From JABDQZ01 sp963801985 (GTDB taxonomy: Bacteria > Pseudomonadota > Gammaproteobacteria > Chromatiales > Chromatiaceae), in NCBI GenBank assembly GCA_963801985.1, contig CAWDGV010000003.1:1-64000 (forward strand): 64,000 nt of DNA, written 5' to 3'. The notes under the pieces were generated by a model. The model searched no databases, had not been told where the DNA came from, and saw only the letters and a program-made list of their open reading frames with translations. The position numbers and the translations under genes are program-made. Of the stretch, positions 36,505-43,942 are shown piece by piece; position 1 is the first letter of the stretch, and each line of letters starts with the position of its first letter.

Positions 36505-36522
36505 CCCCCCCCCCGGGGGTTA
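36501..36522. terminator. Perfect bidirectional hairpin holding both convergent stop codons
   Basis: ATAACCCCC (36501-36509) and GGGGGTTAT (36514-36522) form a perfect 9-base stem with a C4 loop. The QueD-like gene's TAA (36502-36504) lies in the left arm and the pyrC TAA (36520-36522, - strand) in the right arm. There is no T-run on either side. The long C-run could also be an error-prone stretch. Confidence 0.6.
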
Positions 36523-37854
36523 TCGATTAAATTCCAGGCGCATGCCACGTGGATTATTTGCCATCAAGCCACTACGGTAGACCAGCGCCCCATTAACAAA
36601 CGTGGCCTCAATGCTTGAGCGCAAAACGCGACCTTCCAATGGTGACCAGCCGCATTTATAAAGCACGTCTTCACGCTCTACACGGTAACCGACATTCATA
36701 TCAACTACCGCCAGGTCAGCCCAGTAACCCTCACGCAGGTAGCCCCGATCCTGAATCCCGAACATCCTGGCAGGAGCATGCGCCGTCTTTTCGATCACTC
36801 TTGGTAAATCAAAAATATTGTCATGCACCAGCTCCAGCAGCATGGGCAAGGCATGCTGCACCAGCGGCAGGCCAGCTGGCGCCTTGAAATAAGTATTGAG
36901 TTTCTCTTCCAGCAGATGTGGCGCATGATCAGTTGCAATCACATCAAGACGATCATCCAGTAAAGCCTGCCATAAAGCCGCCTTGTCAGCCTTGGTTTTT
37001 ATTGCCGGATTACACTTGATGAAACTACCCTTGACCTCGTAATCACGATCATCGAAATAAAGATGATGCACACAGGCCTCTCCGGTAATTTGCTTGTTAT
37101 CCAGATTACCCGGCTCAAACTGATCCAGCTCCATTGCCGTGGTTAAATGCAGCACATGCAAACGGGTTCCGTGTTTTTTTGCCAGTGCTATAGCCCGGGA
37201 GGAAGACTTGTAGCAAGCTTCTGCACTGCGAATCAAGGGGTGACATTCCATTGGCACATCCTCACCGTACTTCTCACGGTATTTTTCCTCGTTGGCCAGG
37301 ATCGTTGGTGTATCTTCGCAATGGGTGACCACCATGGTCGGCGCTTCTTTAAAAATACCTTCCAGTGTTTTTTCATCATCAACCAGCATGTTGCCGGTTG
37401 ATGCCCCCATGAACACCTTGATACCACAAGTCTGGTTTTTCCCCAGCTTTTTCAATTCATCCAGGTTGTCATTGGTTGCGCCCATGTAAAACGCATAGTT
37501 TGCATGACAACGTCCTTCAGCCAGGGCAAACTTGTCTTCCAGGGCTTGTACGCTTATCGTTTGTGGACTGGTATTCGGCATATCCATGATACTGGTGATA
37601 CCGCCAGCAATCGCCGCCCTGGACTCGGTAAACAGATCAGCCTTCTGGGTAATGCCCGGTTCACGAAAATGCACCTGGTCATCAATCATGCCGGGGATCA
37701 GGTAACTCCCATGGATATCCATCACCTTCATATCAGCCGTTGCCGGGATTTCTGCAGCAATTTTCTCAATACGACCACCAGTGATCAGCAGATCACCTTC
37801 TGTAATCTCGCCCTCATTGACCAGTTTCGCGTTCTTGATCAAGTTACTCGCCAT
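36520..37854 (-). CDS. pyrC: Dihydroorotase
   Basis: The 444-residue amidohydrolase starts MASNLIKNAKLVNEGEITEGDLLI. It has the metal motif GMIDDQVHFREPG, the carbamylated-lysine region GIKVFMGASTGNMLVDD, a VTHCED histidine, LHVLHLTTAMEL, and the acid DVIATDHAPH. In the classic DxHxH motif the first histidine is Gln (DDQVH). I recall this variant from a whole dihydroorotase subgroup rather than as damage. It closes carbamoyl-aspartate to dihydroorotate in pyrimidine synthesis. AGAGGA precedes the start. It follows gloB by 59 bases. Confidence 0.88.
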   Translation of the reverse strand: MASNLIKNAKLVNEGEITEGDLLITGGRIEKIAAEIPATADMKVMDIHGSYLIPGMIDDQVHFREPGITQKADLFTESRAAIAGGITSIMDMPNTSPQTISVQALEDKFALAEGRCHANYAFYMGATNDNLDELKKLGKNQTCGIKVFMGASTGNMLVDDEKTLEGIFKEAPTMVVTHCEDTPTILANEEKYREKYGEDVPMECHPLIRSAEACYKSSSRAIALAKKHGTRLHVLHLTTAMELDQFEPGNLDNKQITGEACVHHLYFDDRDYEVKGSFIKCNPAIKTKADKAALWQALLDDRLDVIATDHAPHLLEEKLNTYFKAPAGLPLVQHALPMLLELVHDNIFDLPRVIEKTAHAPARMFGIQDRGYLREGYWADLAVVDMNVGYRVEREDVLYKCGWSPLEGRVLRSSIEATFVNGALVYRSGLMANNPRGMRLEFNR

Positions 37855-37913
37855 GGGTATTTCCTCTCTGGTCAGTCTGGTGAATTTTTATCTTTTTAAG
37901 GCAAAAGTGCTGC

Positions 37914-38698
37914 CTAGTCATAATCACGATCCTTCCACTGTCTCAAGGCTTTAAAAACAGCAGCGTTTCCATTTAATGCATGACCAGCCCAGTGCTGGGC
38001 AGCCGCAATCACCTTTTTTCGGTCACACGTAGAAAAGGATTGGTTTCAAGCTCCAGCATAAGAGTCGAAGGCACCGTAGGCTTTCCCATGGTACGCAGCT
38101 CCCCAACATCCGCCAGCCTTTGCTGAAGAACTGGATTTTCAGGTTCCACCCATTCAGCAAAGCCTAGATTGGCTTCGGTATATTCATGCGCGCAGTAGAT
38201 CATTGTATCTAGCGGTAATTGCTTAATTCTATCCAGGGATGCTGACAGCTGCTTAAAAGTACCGCTAAAAACCCTGCCGCAACCACCCGCAAACAGGGTG
38301 TCTCCACAAAACAGCGCATTATGCCCAAAATAAGCAAGATGCCCTTCAGTATGACCAGGCACTTCCATGATTTCAAAAGTCAGACTCATACCGGGTATAG
38401 CCAGCTGCTGTCCGTCTGATACCGTCTGCTCAACCTGCGGAATTTTTTCATTCCCCGGACCATACACAACTGCATCAGGATAGCGATCTTTCAGACCGTC
38501 AACACCACCAACATGGTCATAATGCTTGTGTGTCAGGAGTATCGCCGAAAGCCTGTAGCCACCTTGTTCCAGTACGCTAATCACCGGTTCCTCATCGCCA
38601 GGATCAACTACCGCACAAACGGGCTTGCCCGGCTCACTCAGCAACCAGATATAGTTATCGTCAAAAGCGGGAATACACTCAACCTGTAACATTATCAC
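37914..38698 (-). CDS. gloB: GloB, hydroxyacylglutathione hydrolase (frameshift near 3' end)
   Basis: This glyoxalase II has the metallo-beta-lactamase motif THKHYDHVGG, the distal ligands GHTEGHLAY and FCGDTLFAGGCGR, and YCAHEYTEANLGFA. The open frame stops at 38009 after RVTEKR. Adding one A to the A-run near 38015 restores KVIAAAQHWAGHALNGN and ALRQWKDRDYD, with a TAG at 37914, for 261 residues, the normal length. It hydrolyses S-lactoylglutathione, so the cell probably uses glutathione. It overlaps hisI by 4 bases. Confidence 0.9.
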
Positions 38699-39129
38699 TT
38701 CCCATAAAGTGTTTCCGGATCAATCAGGGGCTCCGCATCAACCACAACCCGGTCACCCTCAACCTTGTTATAAAAGCAGTTGCGACGGCCTGTATGACAA
38801 GCAGGGCCAGTCTGATCAACCAGCAACAGGATGGTATCCCCATCACAGTCCAGGCGCATTTCTTTTAGCATCTGCACCTGGCCGGATGATTCACCTTTGC
38901 GCCAGTATGCCTGCCTCGACCTGGACCAGTAACAAACCCTGCCGGTACGCAGCGTTTCCTGCATGGCATCCCGGTTCATCCAGGCCATCATCAGGACTTC
39001 TTTTGAATCATATTGCTGGGCAATGGCGGGCAATAAGCCATCGTCATTAAACGGCAAGTCTTTCAGCACTTCCAACAGCTGCAGGCCGTCACCCATTTTC
39101 ATTTTTTCAGTTTGATGCAAAACACTCAT
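38695..39129 (-). CDS. hisI: HisI, phosphoribosyl-AMP cyclohydrolase
   Basis: The 144-residue protein matches HisI: LPAIAQQYDSKEVLMMAWMNRDAMQETLRTGRVCYWSRSR, then the metal site LDCDGDTILLLVDQTGPACHTGRRNCFY. There is no HisE (pyrophosphohydrolase) domain, so HisE must be separate. The gene is away from the other his genes and heads a hisI-gloB-pyrC set. The first 9-11 residues (to MKMGDG) may be an over-long start. Confidence 0.93.
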   Translation of the reverse strand: MSVLHQTEKMKMGDGLQLLEVLKDLPFNDDGLLPAIAQQYDSKEVLMMAWMNRDAMQETLRTGRVCYWSRSRQAYWRKGESSGQVQMLKEMRLDCDGDTILLLVDQTGPACHTGRRNCFYNKVEGDRVVVDAEPLIDPETLYGK

Positions 39130-39247
39130 TGATCAAGCCCCTGTTTTGAGAGTTTAATCATCCGGCCATTACGGACAAAAGCGACAATACACAGTAAAAT
39201 CCCTGCGCCTGTGAAAAATTAACTATCTCACAAAAAGCATTACAGAA

Positions 39248-39276
39248 TTGATAAGCTGCCTGCAAATAAATAAAAC
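39248..39276 (+). promoter_or_regulatory. Candidate sigma-70 promoter for the DUF1820 operon
   Basis: TTGATA (39248-39253) and TAAAAC (39271-39276) are separated by 17 bases. They match the -35 and -10 consensus at about 5 and 4 of 6 positions. Transcription would start near 39283, about 20 bases before the ATG at 39304. Confidence 0.35.
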
Positions 39277-39303
39277 GACATCTGACTGGACAGGTCTATT
39301 ATT

Positions 39304-39627
39304 ATGGATATTTTCCGAATCAGCTTCATTAATCAAGGCAAAGTGTATCAATTACACGCCGAGTCCGTACAACAGGCGGACATGTATGGATTTATAAGTA
39401 TTTCCGGTTTGATTTTCGGCGAGACCACTTCCTTAGTTGTGGACCCTGCAGAAGAAAAACTCAAGTCCGAGTTTGCCGGCGTTAAACAGGTAATGATCCC
39501 CATGCATTCGGTTATCCGAATTGACGAAGTAGAAAAAAGAGGTCAAAACAAGATTTTTGAGCTTGATGAAAAGGCCAATGTCACACCGTTTCCATCAGGC
39601 TTCTATTCACCAGACAAGAATAGTTGA
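39304..39627 (+). CDS. DUF1820 family protein
   Basis: The 107-residue soluble protein matches the DUF1820 pattern: IFRISFINQGKVYQLHAESV, YGFISISGLIFG, VVDPAEEKLKSEFAGVKQVMIPMHSVIRIDEVEKRG. There is no signal peptide or membrane segment. Function is unknown. The gene is common in gammaproteobacteria. Its stop overlaps the next start (TGATG), so it is co-translated with the PDC-sensor gene. Confidence 0.85.
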   Translation: MDIFRISFINQGKVYQLHAESVQQADMYGFISISGLIFGETTSLVVDPAEEKLKSEFAGVKQVMIPMHSVIRIDEVEKRGQNKIFELDEKANVTPFPSGFYSPDKNS

Positions 39628-40571
39628 TGATGCACAGCACATTACAGGAAAGCATAAAACGCCAAAGAACCTCGCTATATAACATGCTGGTCGACCCCAT
39701 GGCGCGCGCCGCAAAAACCTGCGCCAAAGTCTGGACCAACAAGGAAGAGTTGGACCAGCAGTTACTCAGCGCAATGAAAAGCATACCTTATTGCCGCTAC
39801 ATGTATGCCATGGGCACAGACGTTATTCAAATCAGCGCAAATGCTACCCATGAGGGTCTTGAAGAAAAGGACTTTCGTCGTGACCGCTCGCAACGCCCTT
39901 ACATGAAGGAAATTTCTGTTGGGCAGGACATGACACTTTCTGAAGCCTACATCTCGCTAAGGGCAAACCGCCCTTCGGTTACTGCAGTCCAGAAAGTCTG
40001 GAAGGACAAGAAATTAATCGGCTACCTGGGAGCCGACTTTGATTTGCGCGCCCTGCCCTTAACCCGTGAAATTTATGATGAGCCAGGCCAGTGGCAACAA
40101 TTGAAGGGAGACCCGGCAATTCGCGGTGCCGTCTTCCAGCAATGCCGCATCGACAGCATGCTGGACAAGGAAATCGACCTGGTGCTGCCGGTCATGGAAG
40201 AACTCATGACGGAAAACGGCGTGTTTCACAGTAAAATCCACTTTTCCAGCAGCCGCTGCACCCTCTGGTTTATTGATGATCCGTACCGTTACCGTATCCT
40301 GCCTTACGAGGCACTGGTTGATCCAGACGTGGTACTCGCTTATCCCAACCGCCCTTACCCGAAAACCGCGGTAATCAAGGAACATGAGGTCAGACCCATC
40401 CTGGATACGTTCAAGCACCTGCGTTTTGCCGATGACACCATTTATCTCAGGGCTGGTTCACTCAATATTTTCAACGGCATTGTAGGGCTTAATTTTTCCT
40501 GCGATGGTTCACACTACATTCCACATGACCAGTTCCTCGCAAGGGACTCGGAATTCTGGGGGGGCATGTAA
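39627..40571 (+). CDS. PDC (dCache-like) sensor domain protein
   Basis: The product is about 314 residues. The ATG at 39627 overlaps the DUF1820 stop as TGATG. The middle resembles a PDC sensor fold: LLSAMKSIPYCRYMYAMGTDVIQISANA, RDRSQRPYMKEI, SEAYISLRANRPSVTAVQKVWKDKKLIGYLGADFDLRAL. These are the motifs seen in extracytoplasmic dCache domains of chemoreceptors. There is no membrane helix or signal peptide, so it appears to be a free cytoplasmic sensor without an output domain. It may signal through its operon partners. Confidence 0.75.
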   Translation: MMHSTLQESIKRQRTSLYNMLVDPMARAAKTCAKVWTNKEELDQQLLSAMKSIPYCRYMYAMGTDVIQISANATHEGLEEKDFRRDRSQRPYMKEISVGQDMTLSEAYISLRANRPSVTAVQKVWKDKKLIGYLGADFDLRALPLTREIYDEPGQWQQLKGDPAIRGAVFQQCRIDSMLDKEIDLVLPVMEELMTENGVFHSKIHFSSSRCTLWFIDDPYRYRILPYEALVDPDVVLAYPNRPYPKTAVIKEHEVRPILDTFKHLRFADDTIYLRAGSLNIFNGIVGLNFSCDGSHYIPHDQFLARDSEFWGGM

Positions 40572-41014
40572 TGCGCTTCATTCTGTTTATCCTGCTTTTG
40601 CTCATTTCTGCGGCATTGGGCACTTTACAATTTTCGGATCTGGCCCAGCTTCGGGATCCTGCACTGATTCAACAGGTCCAGTTACAGCTGCTGGAAGAAT
40701 TTCGCGAAAAATCAACCGATCAATTCAACCAGTCCCTTGAGAAAGAACCCATTGGAAAAATCCTGCATCGCGCTGCCGATATTTTCACAACCCGCGTTAC
40801 CCTGGTGGACACCAGTAAAAGCCAGGGATTTAGGATGGGAAACCCTCCCGGGTCTATTATCGTTTATGCGCGTTTCCTGGTGGAAAACAGCAGCGAAGAA
40901 CCCCTGGAAGCCGAACGATATATGCACTTCAGACATCATCCTGAAAGCGGCTGGACCTACTACGGACTCACAACAAATCGCGAATATTATAAAAATTTCC
41001 TGACAATCGATTGA
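40571..41014 (+). CDS. Exported or membrane-anchored protein of unknown function
   Basis: The 147-residue protein has a strong N-terminal hydrophobic segment (about 3-20), a signal peptide or anchor. A charged helix follows (LLEEFREKSTDQFNQSLEKEP), then a beta-rich domain (TRVTLVDTSKSQGFRM, SIIVYARFLVENSSEEPLEAERYMHFRHHPESGWTYYGL). I do not recognise the family. Its ATG overlaps the previous stop (TAATG), making it the third gene of a coupled trio. The 3' end overlaps an FNR-like box at 41011-41024. Confidence 0.7.
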   Translation: MRFILFILLLLISAALGTLQFSDLAQLRDPALIQQVQLQLLEEFREKSTDQFNQSLEKEPIGKILHRAADIFTTRVTLVDTSKSQGFRMGNPPGSIIVYARFLVENSSEEPLEAERYMHFRHHPESGWTYYGLTTNREYYKNFLTID

Positions 41015-41024
41015 TATAGATCAT
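41011..41024 (+). promoter_or_regulatory. FNR/ANR-like box (distal)
   Basis: TTGATATAGATCAT matches TTGAT-N4-ATCAA at 9 of 10 positions. It overlaps the stop codon of the preceding gene. Its centre lies exactly 41 bases upstream of the centre of a second box at 41052-41065. Confidence 0.55.
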
Positions 41025-41051
41025 TTTTTTGCATAAATTCCATATTGCCGA

Positions 41052-41065
41052 TTGACGTTAATCAA
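41052..41065 (+). promoter_or_regulatory. FNR/ANR-like box (proximal, class II position)
   Basis: TTGACGTTAATCAA matches TTGAT-N4-ATCAA at 9 of 10 positions. A -10 hexamer TATAAA lies at 41087-41092. Transcription from about 41099-41100 would put this box at -41.5, the classic activating position for FNR. The target is the DUF3149 gene at 41128. Confidence 0.65.
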
Positions 41066-41086
41066 TGCTCAATACGGCTTTAAAAC

Positions 41087-41092
41087 TATAAA
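41087..41092 (+). promoter_or_regulatory. -10 element of the DUF3149 promoter
   Basis: TATAAA matches the sigma-70 -10 consensus at 5 of 6 positions. There is no good -35 element. The FNR-like box occupies that place, as in class II activated promoters. The leader to the ATG would be about 28 bases and contains the Shine-Dalgarno GAAGGGG. Confidence 0.55.
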
Positions 41093-41127
41093 AATTATCT
41101 ACCATAAAAAACTGAAGGGGAAAAAAC

Positions 41128-41259
41128 ATGGAACTATGGGCAGAACTTTTTAGCGACTGGGTTGGAATTCTTTCTTTTGGCGTTATTGCATTTATCATCG
41201 TAATGGCAGCCTTCTTCATTAAATTCTTTCTCGGTCACATCGACGACAAGCCAGAATAA
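41128..41259 (+). CDS. DUF3149 family small membrane protein (43 residues)
   Basis: The short product starts MELWAELFSDWVGILSFGVI and ends LGHIDDKPE, with one membrane helix at about 12-33. The GAAGGGG ribosome site sits 9 bases before the ATG. Size and the ELxSDWVG motif match DUF3149 as I know it. Function is unknown. Two FNR-type boxes and a -10 element directly upstream suggest induction at low oxygen, so a role in respiratory or envelope adaptation is plausible. A small hairpin follows the stop. Confidence 0.8.
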   Translation: MELWAELFSDWVGILSFGVIAFIIVMAAFFIKFFLGHIDDKPE

Positions 41260-41275
41260 AACCCGCTATCCTCAC

Positions 41276-41292
41276 AAAACCTGCAGGGTTTT
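41276..41292 (+). terminator. Short hairpin after the DUF3149 gene
   Basis: AAAACC (41276-41281) and GGTTTT (41287-41292) pair around a TGCAG loop, 17 bases after the stop. The right arm supplies only a short T-run, so termination may be weak. Confidence 0.4.
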
Positions 41293-41294
41293 CT

Positions 41295-41361
41295 GACAGG
41301 CTCCCGGATGCCAGAATAGAGAGCATCTACTATTTATTTTTTCATCCGGGAGTCGCCTGTC
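41295..41361 (+). promoter_or_regulatory. Long hairpin in the bolA leader that includes the ribosome-binding site
   Basis: GACAGGCTCCCGGATG (41295-41310) is complementary to CATCCGGGAGTCGCCTGTC (41343-41361), with three extra bases on the right. The loop is 32 bases and contains an AT-rich stretch. The right arm ends at the base before the bolA ATG and contains the only Shine-Dalgarno (GGGAG, 41348-41352). When folded, it would hide the ribosome site. Confidence 0.65.
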
Positions 41362-41685
41362 ATGAGACGCGATAACATTGAAACAATTCTGACTGAAAAC
41401 TTTGCTCCACTGCATGTCGAAGTCATCGATGAAAGTCACATGCACAATGTACCGGAAGGTGCAGAGTCTCATTTCAAGGTCACACTGGTTACGGAGAAAT
41501 TTGCCGGCAAAATGCTCATTGCCCGCCATCGCGAGGTCAATGCTGCTTTAAAAGCTGAAATGGAAAACGGGATTCATGCCCTGGCCCTGCACACGATGAC
41601 GCCGGAAGAATGGTTTGAGAAAGGCGGCACAGCACCGGAATCACCACCCTGCCTGGGCGGCTCAGCCACTAAAGAGAACACATAA
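41362..41685 (+). CDS. bolA: BolA family protein
   Basis: The 107-residue protein has the BolA fold: LTENFAPLHVEVIDESHMHNVPEGAESHFKVTLVTEKFAGKMLIARHREVNAALKAEM and IHALALHTMTPEEW. The conserved histidine of the RHR motif and the HALAL strand are present. A non-conserved tail (GGTAPESPPCLGG) carries one Cys. BolA proteins partner with glutaredoxins to handle iron-sulphur clusters. The next gene, 2 bases downstream, is a glutaredoxin-like protein. Translation may be controlled by the hairpin just upstream. Confidence 0.93.
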   Translation: MRRDNIETILTENFAPLHVEVIDESHMHNVPEGAESHFKVTLVTEKFAGKMLIARHREVNAALKAEMENGIHALALHTMTPEEWFEKGGTAPESPPCLGGSATKENT

Positions 41686-41687
41686 TA

Positions 41688-42068
41688 ATGAAATACCTGT
41701 TTCTTCCAATACACTTTGTCATTGGCAACCTGATCAGACTGGTTGATTTTTTAACTTCACCCACGCCGATTGAACGGCCTGCTAATGAGCAGAAGTCAGT
41801 CGAAGAAAAATGCAAGAACATGAGCCTGTATCACTATCCCGCCTGCCCATTTTGTGTCCGGGTCCGGCGTAATATGAAAAGACTCAACCTGCCTATTCGA
41901 CAGATTGACCCCAGAAAAGACCCTCAGTCGATGCAGATACTGGAACAGGAGGGCGGCAAGGTGCAGGTACCCTGCCTGCAGATAGTTGATCATAACGGCA
42001 ACTCAACCTGGATGTATGAATCAGCCGAAATCAACAAGTATCTTGATCAGCAGTTTGCCAATACATAA
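41688..42068 (+). CDS. Membrane-anchored glutaredoxin-like protein
   Basis: The 126-residue protein has a hydrophobic N-terminal segment (about 1-23), then a linker and a thioredoxin-fold domain. The domain has a dithiol active site CPFC in YHYPACPFCVRVRRNMKRLNLP, the cis-proline VQVPCLQIVD, and YESAEINKYL, which resembles a glutathione S-transferase N-domain. It likely reduces glutathione mixed disulphides or carries a cluster, tethered to the inner face of the membrane. Its place 2 bases after bolA suggests a BolA-Grx unit. Confidence 0.85.
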   Translation: MKYLFLPIHFVIGNLIRLVDFLTSPTPIERPANEQKSVEEKCKNMSLYHYPACPFCVRVRRNMKRLNLPIRQIDPRKDPQSMQILEQEGGKVQVPCLQIVDHNGNSTWMYESAEINKYLDQQFANT

Positions 42069-42110
42069 AAATCAATCTTGATACCCGTTAACTCAAGCCT
42101 AGCGTAGCGA

Positions 42111-43448
42111 TTACCTGTCATTGAAATATTCACGGGTCAACCTGAACACAACCGGACTAAGCAACAACAGGGCAATCAGGTTAGGCAATGCCATCAGGCC
42201 ATTCAGGGTATCCGCGACCAGCCAGACAAACTCCAGTTTCATCATTGCACCAACCGGTACCGCAAGAATCCATAACAGGCGAAATGGCTTGACCGAGCGA
42301 ATCCCAAAAAGGTACTCCGCGCAACGCTCGCCGTAGACACTCCAGCCAAGCAAGGTAGAAAAGGCAAAAATTGCCAGACCAAAAGTCACGACGTAACTTC
42401 CCATACCAGGCAATAGCTGATCAAAAGCCATTGATGATAAAGCCGCTCCATTTTCACCACTGGTCCAGGCGCCTGAAATAATAATAACCAGGCCGGTTAT
42501 CGTACAAATGACGAGGGTATCGATAAAGGTACCCAGCATCGCAATACTTCCCTGCCTGACAGCATTATTGGTTTTGGCAGCTGCATGTGCGATAGGAGCA
42601 GACCCCAGGCCGGCCTCGTTGGAAAAAATACCACGTGCAACACCAAAACGAATAGCCGCCCAAACCGCTGCCCCGGCAAAACCACCGGTTGCTGCAACGG
42701 GATTAAAAGCACTTTCTATAATCAGCGCCAAAGCCGATGGAATTTCAGCCAGGTTCATAGCCAGGATAATCAGGCCTCCGATGAGATACGTCACTGCCAT
42801 AAAAGGCACCAGTTTGCCGGCGACCTGGGCAATTCGCTGGATACCGCCCAGTAACACCAGGCCTGCCAGAAACGCCATTACCAGCCCGGTGAGAGCCGTA
42901 TCTATCTGCAGGTTTGTCTGCAATACATCAGCAACCGAGTTGGCCTGCACCATGTTACCGATACCAAAACCGGCCAAGGTACCGAAAATCGCAAACGCAG
43001 CTCCCAGCCAGCGCCAGTTTTCACCGAGGCCGTTTTTAATGTAATACATGGGCCCACCGATATGATTACCCGCTTCATCGACTTCACGGAATTTTACCGC
43101 CAACACCGCTTCAGAATATTTCGTTGCCAGGCCAACCAGCGCGGTACACCACATCCAGAACAATGCACCCGGACCACCCAGTGCAATGGCGGTTGCCACA
43201 CCGGCAATATTTCCCGTACCAATGGTTGCTGCCAGAGAGGTCATCAAGGCATTAAAGGGCGTGATATCCCCTTCTTCCGTGGATTTTCTGCCTTGCCACA
43301 GTTGCCTGAAACCGTATCCCAGGCGGACTATTGGCATCAGGCGCAGCCCCAGCATCAATATCAGACCGGTACCCAGGATCAATACCAGCATGTACGGCCC
43401 CCAGACCAGCGAATTGAGCTGCGACACCAGTTCTTTAACGAAATCCAT
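42111..43448 (-). CDS. Sodium:alanine/glycine symporter (AGCS family)
   Basis: The 445-residue polytopic protein has about 11 membrane helices. AGCS landmarks are IVRLGYGFRQLWQGR, PFNALMTSLAATIGTGNIAGVATAIALGGPGALFWMW, GGPMYYIKNGLGENW, and SNEAGLGSAPIAHAAAKTNNAVRQG. It imports small neutral amino acids with sodium. Substrate choice cannot be told from sequence. It stands alone, convergent with the glutaredoxin gene and divergent from the next gene. Confidence 0.92.
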   Translation of the reverse strand: MDFVKELVSQLNSLVWGPYMLVLILGTGLILMLGLRLMPIVRLGYGFRQLWQGRKSTEEGDITPFNALMTSLAATIGTGNIAGVATAIALGGPGALFWMWCTALVGLATKYSEAVLAVKFREVDEAGNHIGGPMYYIKNGLGENWRWLGAAFAIFGTLAGFGIGNMVQANSVADVLQTNLQIDTALTGLVMAFLAGLVLLGGIQRIAQVAGKLVPFMAVTYLIGGLIILAMNLAEIPSALALIIESAFNPVAATGGFAGAAVWAAIRFGVARGIFSNEAGLGSAPIAHAAAKTNNAVRQGSIAMLGTFIDTLVICTITGLVIIISGAWTSGENGAALSSMAFDQLLPGMGSYVVTFGLAIFAFSTLLGWSVYGERCAEYLFGIRSVKPFRLLWILAVPVGAMMKLEFVWLVADTLNGLMALPNLIALLLLSPVVFRLTREYFNDR

Positions 43449-43624
43449 AAAATAGCCCCTCTATCTATCCGAATTTAAATACTCTTCTTATTAGAATTCG
43501 CTAATATCATTATACAAATCAGTGAATTCAGGTTATTATTTACCACGTTATCAGTATTTTTTTAGCACCCAAACGCCCTGTTTATAAGCTGAAATTACAA
43601 GATTTCAATCCGTGAGGTAAGGCC

Positions 43625-43942
43625 ATGAACAAGTTAACACTGGAAACATACCAACAGGCAAAAACCTGTAAACACGAATGGATTGCAGACATATCATCCC
43701 TGTTTGCGGTCGTTCTGCTTTTCGGTACGGTCTGGTTTATTATGCATTACCACAGCGTCACTCTTGACTGGATGCTTGGTCACAGCCTGCTTGAGAACAT
43801 GCTGGCGTATGCCTTTTTACTGCTCGATGTTGTTCTTATAGTCAGTCTTTTGTGTTTTGGCCCATCCTGTCACGCCAACAATAAAAGCTGTTTTGCCACA
43901 TTCAAAGGCAGACGGCAACGTTACAATTCTGTTCAATGGTGA
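43625..43942 (+). CDS. Two-helix membrane protein of unknown function
   Basis: The 105-residue protein has two hydrophobic helices (about 23-42 and 55-80) separated by a short loop with histidines (MHYHS). Four cysteines occur, one near the start (KTCKHEW) and three at the end of helix 2 and in the tail (LLCFGPSCHANNKSC). The tail pattern hints at metal or redox chemistry but matches nothing I know. The last 10 bases overlap the 3' end of the convergent SlyD-like gene. Confidence 0.6.
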   Translation: MNKLTLETYQQAKTCKHEWIADISSLFAVVLLFGTVWFIMHYHSVTLDWMLGHSLLENMLAYAFLLLDVVLIVSLLCFGPSCHANNKSCFATFKGRRQRYNSVQW

